From positions 1 through 43,494 of the forward strand of contig JAQVEX010000017.1 of the NCBI GenBank assembly GCA_028697555.1: DNA of 43,494 nt. Direction: 5' to 3'. Shown one piece after another: positions 15,377-22,988 of the stretch. Position numbers and translations under genes: made by a program. Under the pieces are notes generated by a model, which had not been told where the DNA came from, ran no database searches, and saw only the letters and a program-made list of their open reading frames with translations. The first letter of the stretch is position 1. Each line of letters begins with the position of its first letter. This DNA comes from Lentimicrobiaceae bacterium. Its GTDB lineage: Bacteria > Bacteroidota > Bacteroidia > Bacteroidales > UBA4417.

Positions 15377-16168
15377 ATGAAAAACAAGCTGTTTTTGCTT
15401 ATTATTCTTCTTGTTTTTGTTGCAAGTTGCTCTGTTAGTAAAAAGACTATTAAAGAGCCTATTGTCGACATCAGTAAAGATATGTTGGTTAGCAAAATTG
15501 AGCACAACAAGTTGGATTTCAACCGTTTTAAAGCAAAATTTGAAGCCGACATCAAAATCAATGGTCGAGCTAATTCGGTTTCGGGAAACATAAAACTTGC
15601 TAACGACAGTTTAATTTGGGTCTCGGTTAAGCCAATCTTCGGAATAGAACTATACAGGTTTTTGCTAACAGCCGATTCGGCATGGCTTATAGATAGGTTC
15701 GATAGGTCATATTATAGTTTCTCAAATAATGAAATTTCTTATCTGACAAGTCTGCCAACCGATATAGAAACATTGCAAAGTCTGTTACTCGGCGATATGG
15801 CTGATTTCAACATTACCTACAACTCATTTTCGGTAAAAAATAAAAAATCTTATTTGTTGTACGGAAAAACTACGAATTACAACCAATACGCAAGCAACCT
15901 ATTAGGCAGCGATTACGATTGCGTTTTTGAGATAGATGCCGATAATTTTAAACCGACATCGCTTAGTATGAGCAATGACGCATCGTCTATAGATATTTAT
16001 AACTCCGACTTCACTGCAATTGGCAATAAAACATTACCAAAAAAAATATTCATCAAAAGTAAATCCAAAAGCGATGAAGTAATAATCGACATAAAATATA
16101 GTAATATTGAATTTAACGATGAAGAAAAAATTTCGTTCATTATTCCTTCATCTTATCAAAAGAAATAA
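15377..16168 (+). CDS. DUF4292 family lipoprotein (LolA/LolB-like fold)
   Basis: A 263-residue lipoprotein: signal sequence with lipobox VASC and lipidated Cys18. The mature part fits DUF4292, with KFEADIKINGRANSVSGNIK and, after it, DSLIWVSVKPIFGIELYRFL, then LTADSAWLIDRFDRSYY. This pattern of antiparallel strands that wrap a hydrophobic core resembles the LolA/LolB fold, so lipoprotein handling at the outer membrane is a plausible role (inference from fold similarity, not from a search). It is located 1 bp after the TPR gene. The EnvC-like gene follows after 24 bp but appears to have its own promoter. Confidence 0.82.
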   Translation: MKNKLFLLIILLVFVASCSVSKKTIKEPIVDISKDMLVSKIEHNKLDFNRFKAKFEADIKINGRANSVSGNIKLANDSLIWVSVKPIFGIELYRFLLTADSAWLIDRFDRSYYSFSNNEISYLTSLPTDIETLQSLLLGDMADFNITYNSFSVKNKKSYLLYGKTTNYNQYASNLLGSDYDCVFEIDADNFKPTSLSMSNDASSIDIYNSDFTAIGNKTLPKKIFIKSKSKSDEVIIDIKYSNIEFNDEEKISFIIPSSYQKK

Positions 16169-16176
16169 ATATTTAA

Positions 16177-16184
16177 TACCTTTG
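16177..16184 (+). promoter_or_regulatory. -7 promoter element of the EnvC-like gene
   Basis: TACCTTTG is an exact TAnnTTTG match. Transcription would start near 16190, so the ATG at 16199 fits better than the ATG at 16193. It allows expression of the EnvC-like gene separately from the upstream operon. Confidence 0.5.
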
Positions 16185-16198
16185 CTTGATTAATGATA

Positions 16199-17485
16199 AT
16201 GAACCTAAATAATAACAAATTTTCAGTTGCGACCTTTTGGGTTGCCGTGTTATTATTTACGTTTTTAAGTTCCACACTTCAAGCTCAAAGCAAACAAGAT
16301 TTGCAAGCGAGGAAGTCGCAATTGGAAAAAGATATTTCCAAGACGAATAAAGAACTTGAAGAGACCAAAAAGAGCAAGTCGGCGAATTTAAAGCAATTGG
16401 TATTAATAAAACGAAAGATAAAAAAGCGTGAGGAACTTTTAGAAACCTTAGATACTGAGATAAACTCAATGGAGCGACAAATTGCACATCTCAGCGATAC
16501 AATATCAAAAATAGATAGGGAACTTAAAGACTTGAAATCGGAGTATTCGAAAATAATTGTATCAACGTATCGCAATAGGAGTGCTTCAAACAGATTGATG
16601 TTTGTTTTTGCTTCAAAAAGTTTTAATCAGGCTTTTAAGCGACTTAAGTATTTGGAGGAGTATACAATTTACCGAAAGGAGCAATTAAACGCTATTGTTG
16701 CTAGTCAAAATATGTTGGCAAGCAAAAAGATAGAGTTGGAAAACAATCGTTCGTCGAAACTTACTTTAAAGGAAAAAGGTAATGTTGAAAGGATGAAATT
16801 GGCTCAAGAGCAGGAGGAAAAAGACCAACAAGCTAAAAAGTTGACCAAAAAAGAGAAGGAGCTTTTAGCCAAATTAGAAAAAAATCAGAAGGCAGTGCGC
16901 ACTCTTCAAAAATCTATAGAAGCTATTGTAGCTGAAGAAATACGAAGAGCCAATGAAGAAAAAGCTCGTATGGCTGCAGCTGGCAAACCTGTCGATGCGG
17001 GTGCAACTAAGCCGGCAACTGCCGGTGTTAGTGCCAATTCAATGTCGATAACAGCCGAAGATATTGCGCTTAGCGGAAGTTTTGCAAGCAATAAAGGTAG
17101 GTTGCCTTCGCCACTTGATAGATGTTCAATTCTGATGAACTACGGCGAGCATCCGCACCCCGATTTTCAAGGCATTGTTGTGAAAAATAACGGAATAGAC
17201 TTTTTATCAGTACCCAACGCCGATGTTAAGGCTGTTTTTGAGGGGACTGTATCTAGCGTTATTTTTATCGCCGACTTAAATTATGTTGTTATTATCAGGC
17301 ACGGAAATTATTTATCGGTGTACTCAAACCTTAAACAGGCTTACGTTAAAAAAGGCGATAAAGTATCTATACGTCAGACAATCGGCGTTGCGGCAAATGA
17401 GGAAAACAACGCCAATAGTAAGTTGCATTTCGAGTTGTGGCACGGAAATAATGTCAATGACCCTGCAACATGGCTCAATATCTGA
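16199..17485 (+). CDS. EnvC-like murein hydrolase activator (degenerate LytM/M23)
   Basis: About 428 residues: a signal peptide ending near LQAQS, a long coiled coil (about 30-250) rich in Lys/Glu, an Ala-rich linker, and a C-terminal LytM/M23 domain (about 310-428). The metal ligands of an active M23 peptidase are missing: the first His is Asn (KNNGIDF), the YxHL position reads YSNL, and the HxH motif is KLHFELWH. This is the pattern of EnvC and similar activators, which switch on N-acetylmuramoyl-L-alanine amidases during cell division rather than cut peptidoglycan themselves. Two in-frame ATGs (16193, 16199) exist; 16199 is preferred because of promoter distance. No amidase gene is in the window, so the partner must be elsewhere. 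Confidence 0.85.
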   Translation: MNLNNNKFSVATFWVAVLLFTFLSSTLQAQSKQDLQARKSQLEKDISKTNKELEETKKSKSANLKQLVLIKRKIKKREELLETLDTEINSMERQIAHLSDTISKIDRELKDLKSEYSKIIVSTYRNRSASNRLMFVFASKSFNQAFKRLKYLEEYTIYRKEQLNAIVASQNMLASKKIELENNRSSKLTLKEKGNVERMKLAQEQEEKDQQAKKLTKKEKELLAKLEKNQKAVRTLQKSIEAIVAEEIRRANEEKARMAAAGKPVDAGATKPATAGVSANSMSITAEDIALSGSFASNKGRLPSPLDRCSILMNYGEHPHPDFQGIVVKNNGIDFLSVPNADVKAVFEGTVSSVIFIADLNYVVIIRHGNYLSVYSNLKQAYVKKGDKVSIRQTIGVAANEENNANSKLHFELWHGNNVNDPATWLNI

Positions 17486-17663
17486 CAATTACAAACGTTA
17501 TTAACAATGCATTGTGGAATAAATAAATTAAAACAAATAAATTATACTTGTAAAATAATTAATTTTACCCAATCGTTAGTATTATGCTCATTGGTTTCGT
17601 AGGGAAACGATTTTATACTTTATGTAAATTACTTTGTAAATCTTGTAAAACTGTTGAAAATAA
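17486..17663. other. Intergenic gap without recognised features
   Basis: An A/T-rich gap between the EnvC-like and lytic transglycosylase genes. TACTTTG near 17630 is one base short of the TAnnTTTG consensus, so the promoter of the downstream gene is not settled. No heptamer array and no small gene were seen. Confidence 0.5.
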
Positions 17664-19691
17664 ATGATGAAAATTAAAAGTTATCAATTTGTAGTAATCT
17701 TGTTAGTGCTTTTAGGGTGTAGTTTTGTAACACCTGCTCAAAATGTTAGTCCAATTTATCCCGATACATCGGCTAACACCTATTCACAACTGATTTTTCA
17801 GGAAGACGACCTAATAATTGCTGCAATGGATAGCTTGTATGCTTCAAAGTTTTTCGAGCAACAAAAGAATAAGTATCAAGTACAAATTGAAAACAAATAC
17901 GGCTTTTTGCCCGGACAAATTCCGCAATACCACGATTCGATTTATTATTACCGTATGCAAAAGCTGAACAATTCATCACCGATGAATTTGGTTTACAATT
18001 CAACAGTAAGGCAGTTTATAGATTTATACACACAAAAGAAAAGAGGAACAACCGCCAGAGTTCTGGGTTTGGCACACTACTATTTTCCCATCTTTGAGCA
18101 AATGCTTGACAAATACGACTTGCCTTTGGAGTTAAAATATTTAGCCATAGTTGAGTCGGCTTTAAATCCTGTTGCTAAATCTCGTGCCGGTGCAGGTGGT
18201 TTGTGGCAATTTATGTACAATACGGGTAAAATATATGGATTGAAACTTACATCTTTTGTCGACGACAGAAACGACCCGTACAAAGCTACAAAAGCAGCTT
18301 GCATGCATTTCATCGATTTGTATAACATATACAACGATTGGGATTTGGTTTTGGCAGCTTACAACTCAGGAGCAGGCAATGTTAATAAGGCAATCAGACG
18401 TTCGGGTGGTAAAAAAACTTTTTGGGAAATTAGAGATTATTTGCCACGTGAAACGCGCAACTACGTACCGGCTTTTATTGCAGTCAACTACGCAATGGCG
18501 TATTCGCAAGAGCATAACATTTACCCCCAAATGCCAAAATTGATTTATTCCGAAGTAGATACTGTTGTTGTAAATTTCCCTTTGTCCTTCGATTTACTTT
18601 CGCAACAGCTTGATATCAGCAATGCAGACCTGCAATTCCTTAATCCAACATATCGAAAGGATTTTATACCGGCATCCGAAAGCACTCCGTACACATTGGT
18701 GTTGCCTGTTGGTAAGTTAGGCGATTTTATTACCAATGAAAATAATTTCTTGGCTTGCAGTCAGCAACTTAATTATCAGCAATACGCACAATACAATCAG
18801 GTTGAAATGCGTAGTGTTGACGAAAGAATAACTCATAAAGTAAAAAAGGGTGAAAACCTATCGATTATTGCAAATAAATACAAATGCTCGGTATCTAACT
18901 TAAAAAAATGGAACAATTTAAGAAGCAATACAATTAGGATAGGTCAGCGTTTGGTAGTGAATCGCCGAGTACAAAGGGAAGTGCCTGTTCCTCCAACGCC
19001 GGTACCATCGCAATTTTTAGTTAAAAATGAAGAAGTCGCAACCGAGACAAGTAGCATAAATCAGGAGCTAGCAGAATGTTCTGACAATGCTCAGGAAGTT
19101 GACACCACTGATATAAATATTACCGATGAATTTGCATCCGATTCTGAAATTGTTGAAAATACAAATAATGAAAATATTGAGAGTGAAGAGACTGAGGTTG
19201 TAGATAATACAGATGCTGAAATTGCTGAGAATTCAGGAACTGAAGTTGTCGTGAATACTGAAACTGAAACTGTGGAAGAAGAAAATGTCAATCAGCAAGT
19301 CGTTGAGTATGAGCATATAACTCAAGCGATAGAAGGTAAATTCCATAAAGTTAAAAAAGGAGAAACCTTGAGTCTGATAGCTAAAAAGTATAATATTTCG
19401 GTCAGCAACATTAAATATTGGAATTCTTTGAGCAGTAACAAAATATATGTTGGTCAGCGATTACGCGTAAATCCGCTTTCGCAAGTAGCTAAAGTTGCCA
19501 AGACTTCAGACGGATCACAAACTAATGACACTAAACTTATTTTTTACAGTGTAAAACCTGGCGATACAATTTGGAGCATAGCTAAGCAATACAGCGGTAT
19601 TTCAGTCGAAGACATTAAAAACTGGAACGATTTACCCAACTCATCTATACAGGTAGGTCAAAAACTTAAAATAATACTTCCCAATACATAA
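17664..19691 (+). CDS. LysM-containing lytic transglycosylase (MltD-like)
   Basis: A 675-residue exported protein with a signal peptide (about 1-26). The SLT domain spans about 135-300: LAIVESALNPVAKSRAGAGG with catalytic Glu164, GLWQFM, and the AAYNSGAGNVNKAIRRSGG motif of family 1 transglycosylases. Three LysM domains follow at about 390-435, 550-600 and 625-672, each with the VKKGENLSIIANKYK or VKPGDTIWSIAKQYS pattern that binds peptidoglycan glycans. An acidic Glu/Thr/Asn-rich linker separates LysM 1 from LysM 2. It cleaves glycan strands to 1,6-anhydroMurNAc products. A kinase and nucleotidyltransferase of cell-wall sugar salvage type are encoded two and three genes downstream. Confidence 0.92.
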   Translation: MMKIKSYQFVVILLVLLGCSFVTPAQNVSPIYPDTSANTYSQLIFQEDDLIIAAMDSLYASKFFEQQKNKYQVQIENKYGFLPGQIPQYHDSIYYYRMQKLNNSSPMNLVYNSTVRQFIDLYTQKKRGTTARVLGLAHYYFPIFEQMLDKYDLPLELKYLAIVESALNPVAKSRAGAGGLWQFMYNTGKIYGLKLTSFVDDRNDPYKATKAACMHFIDLYNIYNDWDLVLAAYNSGAGNVNKAIRRSGGKKTFWEIRDYLPRETRNYVPAFIAVNYAMAYSQEHNIYPQMPKLIYSEVDTVVVNFPLSFDLLSQQLDISNADLQFLNPTYRKDFIPASESTPYTLVLPVGKLGDFITNENNFLACSQQLNYQQYAQYNQVEMRSVDERITHKVKKGENLSIIANKYKCSVSNLKKWNNLRSNTIRIGQRLVVNRRVQREVPVPPTPVPSQFLVKNEEVATETSSINQELAECSDNAQEVDTTDINITDEFASDSEIVENTNNENIESEETEVVDNTDAEIAENSGTEVVVNTETETVEEENVNQQVVEYEHITQAIEGKFHKVKKGETLSLIAKKYNISVSNIKYWNSLSSNKIYVGQRLRVNPLSQVAKVAKTSDGSQTNDTKLIFYSVKPGDTIWSIAKQYSGISVEDIKNWNDLPNSSIQVGQKLKIILPNT

Positions 19692-19710
19692 ACCATAAAC
19701 AAATAATATT

Positions 19711-20712
19711 ATGAAAGGATTTAAAATTATTTTGGCAGTAGTTGTAGCATCATTGCTATTTTCGTGTAAAAGCGATCCCAAGGCAATTTCTTCCAAAGGT
19801 AAAGCATACGAAATAGTTGTAGTAGCTGACGTTGATATTTATAAGGATTACTATTACGACGTATTGAACCGCGAACTTAGAGTTGAAATCGCAGGTTTGC
19901 CGCAGGCGGAGCCTGAATTTACACTTGTCAATCTCAACGAAACATCTTTCGATAAAATGTCAAAGGCTCATCACAATGTACTCATTATCAAAAAAGATGA
20001 AACAGTTGACAAAACTGTTGTAAAAACTCGCGACGATGTGTGGGCATTTCCGCAAAGAGTTATCTATATTACCGTTCCCGACAACGAAAATTTCGACGAG
20101 CATTTTACCACTTTTGCTCCTAAAGTTCGTGAATTATTTAGAGAAGGTGAAATTATTCGTTCGCAAAAACTTATTGAAAAAGACCTTAATCCGGCAATCG
20201 GAAAGCGCATTGCCGATAGCTTAGGAGTTGCTTTAAAGTTTTCTAACGATTATAGTATTGGAATTTTGAACAAAGAATTTTCGTGGGTAAGAATAGAAAC
20301 TAGCGCCAGTAGTTTAGGCGTTTTAGTATATGTGCAGCCATATACCGATACTTCGCAGTTGAATTACGGCAAAATACTCGACTATCGTGATGAAATCACA
20401 AAACAATATATCCCTGGAGCCATAGACGGATCATATATGATGATTGACCGACACAACATCAAGCCGATACAAAGTCAGTTGTATATCAATAATTATTATG
20501 CAATTGAAACCAAAGGTTTGTGGGTAACGTATGGCGACTTCATGGGCGGACCATTTGTGAATTACACGCTGATAGATACTGTTAACAATAGAATTGTCAA
20601 CATAGACGGATTTGTTTATAACCCGAGTGGCGACAAAAGAAATTATCTCAGAAGTCTTGAAGCAGTAGCAAAAACTGTCAGCTTCACAAAACTTGAACCG
20701 AAAAGCGAGTAA
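19711..20712 (+). CDS. DUF4837 family lipoprotein
   Basis: A 333-residue lipoprotein: signal sequence with lipobox LFSC (Cys19) and then KGKAYEIVVVADVDIYKDYY, the typical start of the DUF4837 domain, which fills the rest of the protein. Other conserved-looking parts are VLIIKKDETVDKTVVKTRDD, ETKGLWVTYGDFMGGPFVNY and VNIDGFVYNPSGDKRNYLR. The function of the family is not known. Position 19 bp after a lytic transglycosylase gene hints at an envelope role. The predicted alpha/beta pattern gives no catalytic motif. Confidence 0.82.
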   Translation: MKGFKIILAVVVASLLFSCKSDPKAISSKGKAYEIVVVADVDIYKDYYYDVLNRELRVEIAGLPQAEPEFTLVNLNETSFDKMSKAHHNVLIIKKDETVDKTVVKTRDDVWAFPQRVIYITVPDNENFDEHFTTFAPKVRELFREGEIIRSQKLIEKDLNPAIGKRIADSLGVALKFSNDYSIGILNKEFSWVRIETSASSLGVLVYVQPYTDTSQLNYGKILDYRDEITKQYIPGAIDGSYMMIDRHNIKPIQSQLYINNYYAIETKGLWVTYGDFMGGPFVNYTLIDTVNNRIVNIDGFVYNPSGDKRNYLRSLEAVAKTVSFTKLEPKSE

Positions 20713-20763
20713 ACACTCGATTAATGCCAAGCTTTTTACAAAATTGAGTACGAGTAAATATTC

Positions 20764-20790
20764 TTTGTACAGAAGTTTTCATTACATTTG
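20764..20790 (+). promoter_or_regulatory. Promoter of the kinase-RapZ fusion gene
   Basis: TACATTTG at 20783-20790 is an exact -7 element. TTTG at 20764-20767 is a -33 candidate with short spacing (15 bp). The in-frame TTG at 20788 is part of this box and so cannot be the translation start; the GTG at 20809 is used instead. Confidence 0.5.
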
Positions 20791-20808
20791 CATTGTAAAA
20801 ATATAAAT

Positions 20809-22242
20809 GTGAACGAACATCAACAATACCTAAAAAGATTATTTGCAAATTGGGCTAATCAAGACGTTTGTACCATAAAGCCACTTACAAACGCAGGCTC
20901 CGATAGGCTTTATTTTCGCATAACGACAGAAAACGGCTCATACATTGGAGCATACAGTCCTAATCCAAGCGAAACAAAAGCCTTTTTGTCGTTTTCTGAA
21001 TCGTTTAAAAAAGCAGGATTTCCTGTCCCCGAAATTTATAAAATCGGCGATAATCCCAACTATTATTTGCTCCAAGACTTAGGCGATACTTCGTTGTTGG
21101 ATTTTCATCTGCAAACTGTAGGAAACAATAATGAACCTTCCGAAGAAACCAAAAAATATTACAAGCAAGCTCTTACTTTACTTGCCGAATTTCAAATTGA
21201 AGGAGATAAATACATAGATTACAACTATTGTTATCCCGACAAAGTTTTTGATACTAATTCGATGAAACAAGATTTGTATTACTTTAAGTACTATTTCTTG
21301 AAGTACCACAATATTCCTTTCGACGAAAACTTGTTGCATAAGGATTTTAAAACCTTGGTTTCGTTCTTATCGCGGGCGGACAATAATTATTTTATGTATC
21401 GCGATTTTCAGGCACGCAACATTATGATTTGCGACTCAAAACTATATTTCATCGATTACCAAGGTGGGAGAAAAGGTCCCTTAGTCTACGACTTGGTTTC
21501 TCTTTTGTACCAAGCCAAAGCGTCGCTGCCTGATAGTTTCAGGAATGAGTTAGTGGAACACTACCTAAGCGTTTTATCTGGTAAAATTAACATTGATAAA
21601 AATAAGTTTTATTCCGAATACAAACTTTTTGCTTTAATTAGGATTTTGCAAACGCTTGGAGCGTATGGTTACAGGGGATACATACAAAAGAAAACACACT
21701 TTATGCAGAGTATTCCTTTGGCTCTTCAAAATCTGAAAAACTACTTACAAAATGAGGACTTTGGCATCAATATTCCTGAGCTTAAAAAGAGTCTTAACTT
21801 ATTATTAAATCTGCAAAGCGAAATAGGTTCTGCAAATAGTTCCAATAAACTTACTGTCGAAATTAACAGTTTTTCTTTCAAAAAAGGTTTACCACACGAC
21901 TATTCGGGCAATGGCGGTGGCTACGTTTTCGATTGCAGAGGTTTACCAAATCCGGGCAGGTACGAGGAGTACAAAACGCTTAACGGTTTGGATACAGGGG
22001 TTAAGGAGTTTTTTGCCAATTATCCCGAAGTTGAGGAATATTGTCAGCAAATTGTAAAAATAATTGCATGCCACATCGATAATTACAAAGACAGAGGTTT
22101 TACTAATTTGCAAGTCAATTTTGGATGCACAGGCGGGCAGCACCGTTCAGTTTATATAGCTCAAAAAATTGCCGATTATTTTAAAGCCGACAGTCAAATA
22201 ATTGTCAAACTCTCGCATACAGCGCAAAATATTAATAAATAG
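20809..22242 (+). CDS. AmgK-like amino-sugar kinase fused to RapZ C-terminal domain
   Basis: About 477 residues from a GTG start; an in-frame TTG at 20788 lies inside the promoter -7 box. Residues 1-325 are an APH-fold kinase of the COG3178/AmgK type: the catalytic loop YRDFQARNIM (Asp199, Asn204), the Mg-binding FIDYQGGRKGP (Asp216) and YDLVSLLYQA. The usual His of the HxD loop is Tyr. Residues about 345-470 match the C-terminal domain of RapZ: FDCRGLPNPGRY, LDTGVKEF and the signature GCTGGQHRSVY at 439-449. The N-terminal P-loop domain of RapZ is absent. AmgK phosphorylates MurNAc/GlcNAc at C1; the RapZ domain binds glucosamine-6-phosphate and RNA in E. coli. The gene is followed after 6 bp by a MurU-like gene. 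Kinase specificity and any regulatory link are inferred. Confidence 0.85.
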   Translation: MNEHQQYLKRLFANWANQDVCTIKPLTNAGSDRLYFRITTENGSYIGAYSPNPSETKAFLSFSESFKKAGFPVPEIYKIGDNPNYYLLQDLGDTSLLDFHLQTVGNNNEPSEETKKYYKQALTLLAEFQIEGDKYIDYNYCYPDKVFDTNSMKQDLYYFKYYFLKYHNIPFDENLLHKDFKTLVSFLSRADNNYFMYRDFQARNIMICDSKLYFIDYQGGRKGPLVYDLVSLLYQAKASLPDSFRNELVEHYLSVLSGKINIDKNKFYSEYKLFALIRILQTLGAYGYRGYIQKKTHFMQSIPLALQNLKNYLQNEDFGINIPELKKSLNLLLNLQSEIGSANSSNKLTVEINSFSFKKGLPHDYSGNGGGYVFDCRGLPNPGRYEEYKTLNGLDTGVKEFFANYPEVEEYCQQIVKIIACHIDNYKDRGFTNLQVNFGCTGGQHRSVYIAQKIADYFKADSQIIVKLSHTAQNINK

Positions 22243-22248
22243 CCGATT

Positions 22249-22980
22249 ATGAAAGCAATGATTTTTGCTGCAGGTTTGGGTACCCGATTAAAACATCTTA
22301 CGGAAGATAATCCTAAGGCATTGGTTGCTATCAACGGAAAGCCTTTGTTGGAATGGCAAATCAAGCATCTGCAAAAATTCAATATTTATGATGTTGTTAT
22401 AAATGTGCATCATTTTGCCGATAAGATTATTGATTTTCTATCGGAAAACAATAATTTCGGAAGCAATATTACAATTTCAAACGAAAGTAAACAGCTTTTG
22501 GATACAGGCGGAGGTCTGCTTTTTGCATCACGCTATTTCGATGATTGCGATTTAATTTTAGTTCAAAATGTTGATATAATCTGCGATATCAATTATCACG
22601 ATTTTATTGAGTATCACAATAGTACCAATAATTTGGTAACTCTTGCCGTAGGCGATAGAAACACTAACCGAAAGTTTATGGTTGATGAAAATAATTACCT
22701 TGCCGGATGGACAAATCAAATAACCGATGAAAAAATTTTTATAACCGACAAACTTAATAATAGTCGGCTCTTGGCTTTTTCGGGAATACAAATCATCGAC
22801 AAAAAGTTTATTAGCATGATAAATCTAAAAGGTAAGTTTTCCATTATTGATGCATATTTGCAACCATTTTTTTATAAAAAAATCGGAATTTACGAGCATA
22901 ATATCGAAAATTGGTTGGATGTAGGAAAGCCGGAAAACATCGAAACTGCCGACAAATTGATAAATAAAATTTATAAGTAA
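22249..22980 (+). CDS. MurU-like sugar-1-phosphate nucleotidyltransferase
   Basis: A 243-residue nucleotidyltransferase with the N-terminal signature MKAMIFAAGLGTRL and the PKALVAINGKPLLEW segment, then LLDTGGGLLFASRYF, whose TGGG is typical of the MurU/GDP-mannose pyrophosphorylase branch, and a VQNVDIICD metal site. The C-terminus IENWLDVGKPENIETAD closes the nucleotide-sugar fold. MurU joins UTP to MurNAc-1-phosphate in the recycling route that bypasses de novo UDP-MurNAc synthesis. The upstream gene encodes an AmgK-like kinase that would make the substrate, and the pair mirrors the known amgK-murU order. The nucleotide and sugar could also be those of another pathway, such as mannose. Confidence 0.83.
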   Translation: MKAMIFAAGLGTRLKHLTEDNPKALVAINGKPLLEWQIKHLQKFNIYDVVINVHHFADKIIDFLSENNNFGSNITISNESKQLLDTGGGLLFASRYFDDCDLILVQNVDIICDINYHDFIEYHNSTNNLVTLAVGDRNTNRKFMVDENNYLAGWTNQITDEKIFITDKLNNSRLLAFSGIQIIDKKFISMINLKGKFSIIDAYLQPFFYKKIGIYEHNIENWLDVGKPENIETADKLINKIYK

Positions 22981-22988
22981 TTGCTTTT

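Noticed and set aside
16199..17485. Active M23 metallopeptidase
   Set aside because: The metal-binding His residues are replaced; an activator role fits better.
20788..20808. TTG start for the kinase-RapZ fusion
   Set aside because: The TTG is part of the -7 box TACATTTG, so it would not be in the transcript.
20809..22242. Full RapZ protein
   Set aside because: Only the C-terminal domain is present; the first 325 residues are an APH-fold kinase and have no RapZ P-loop.
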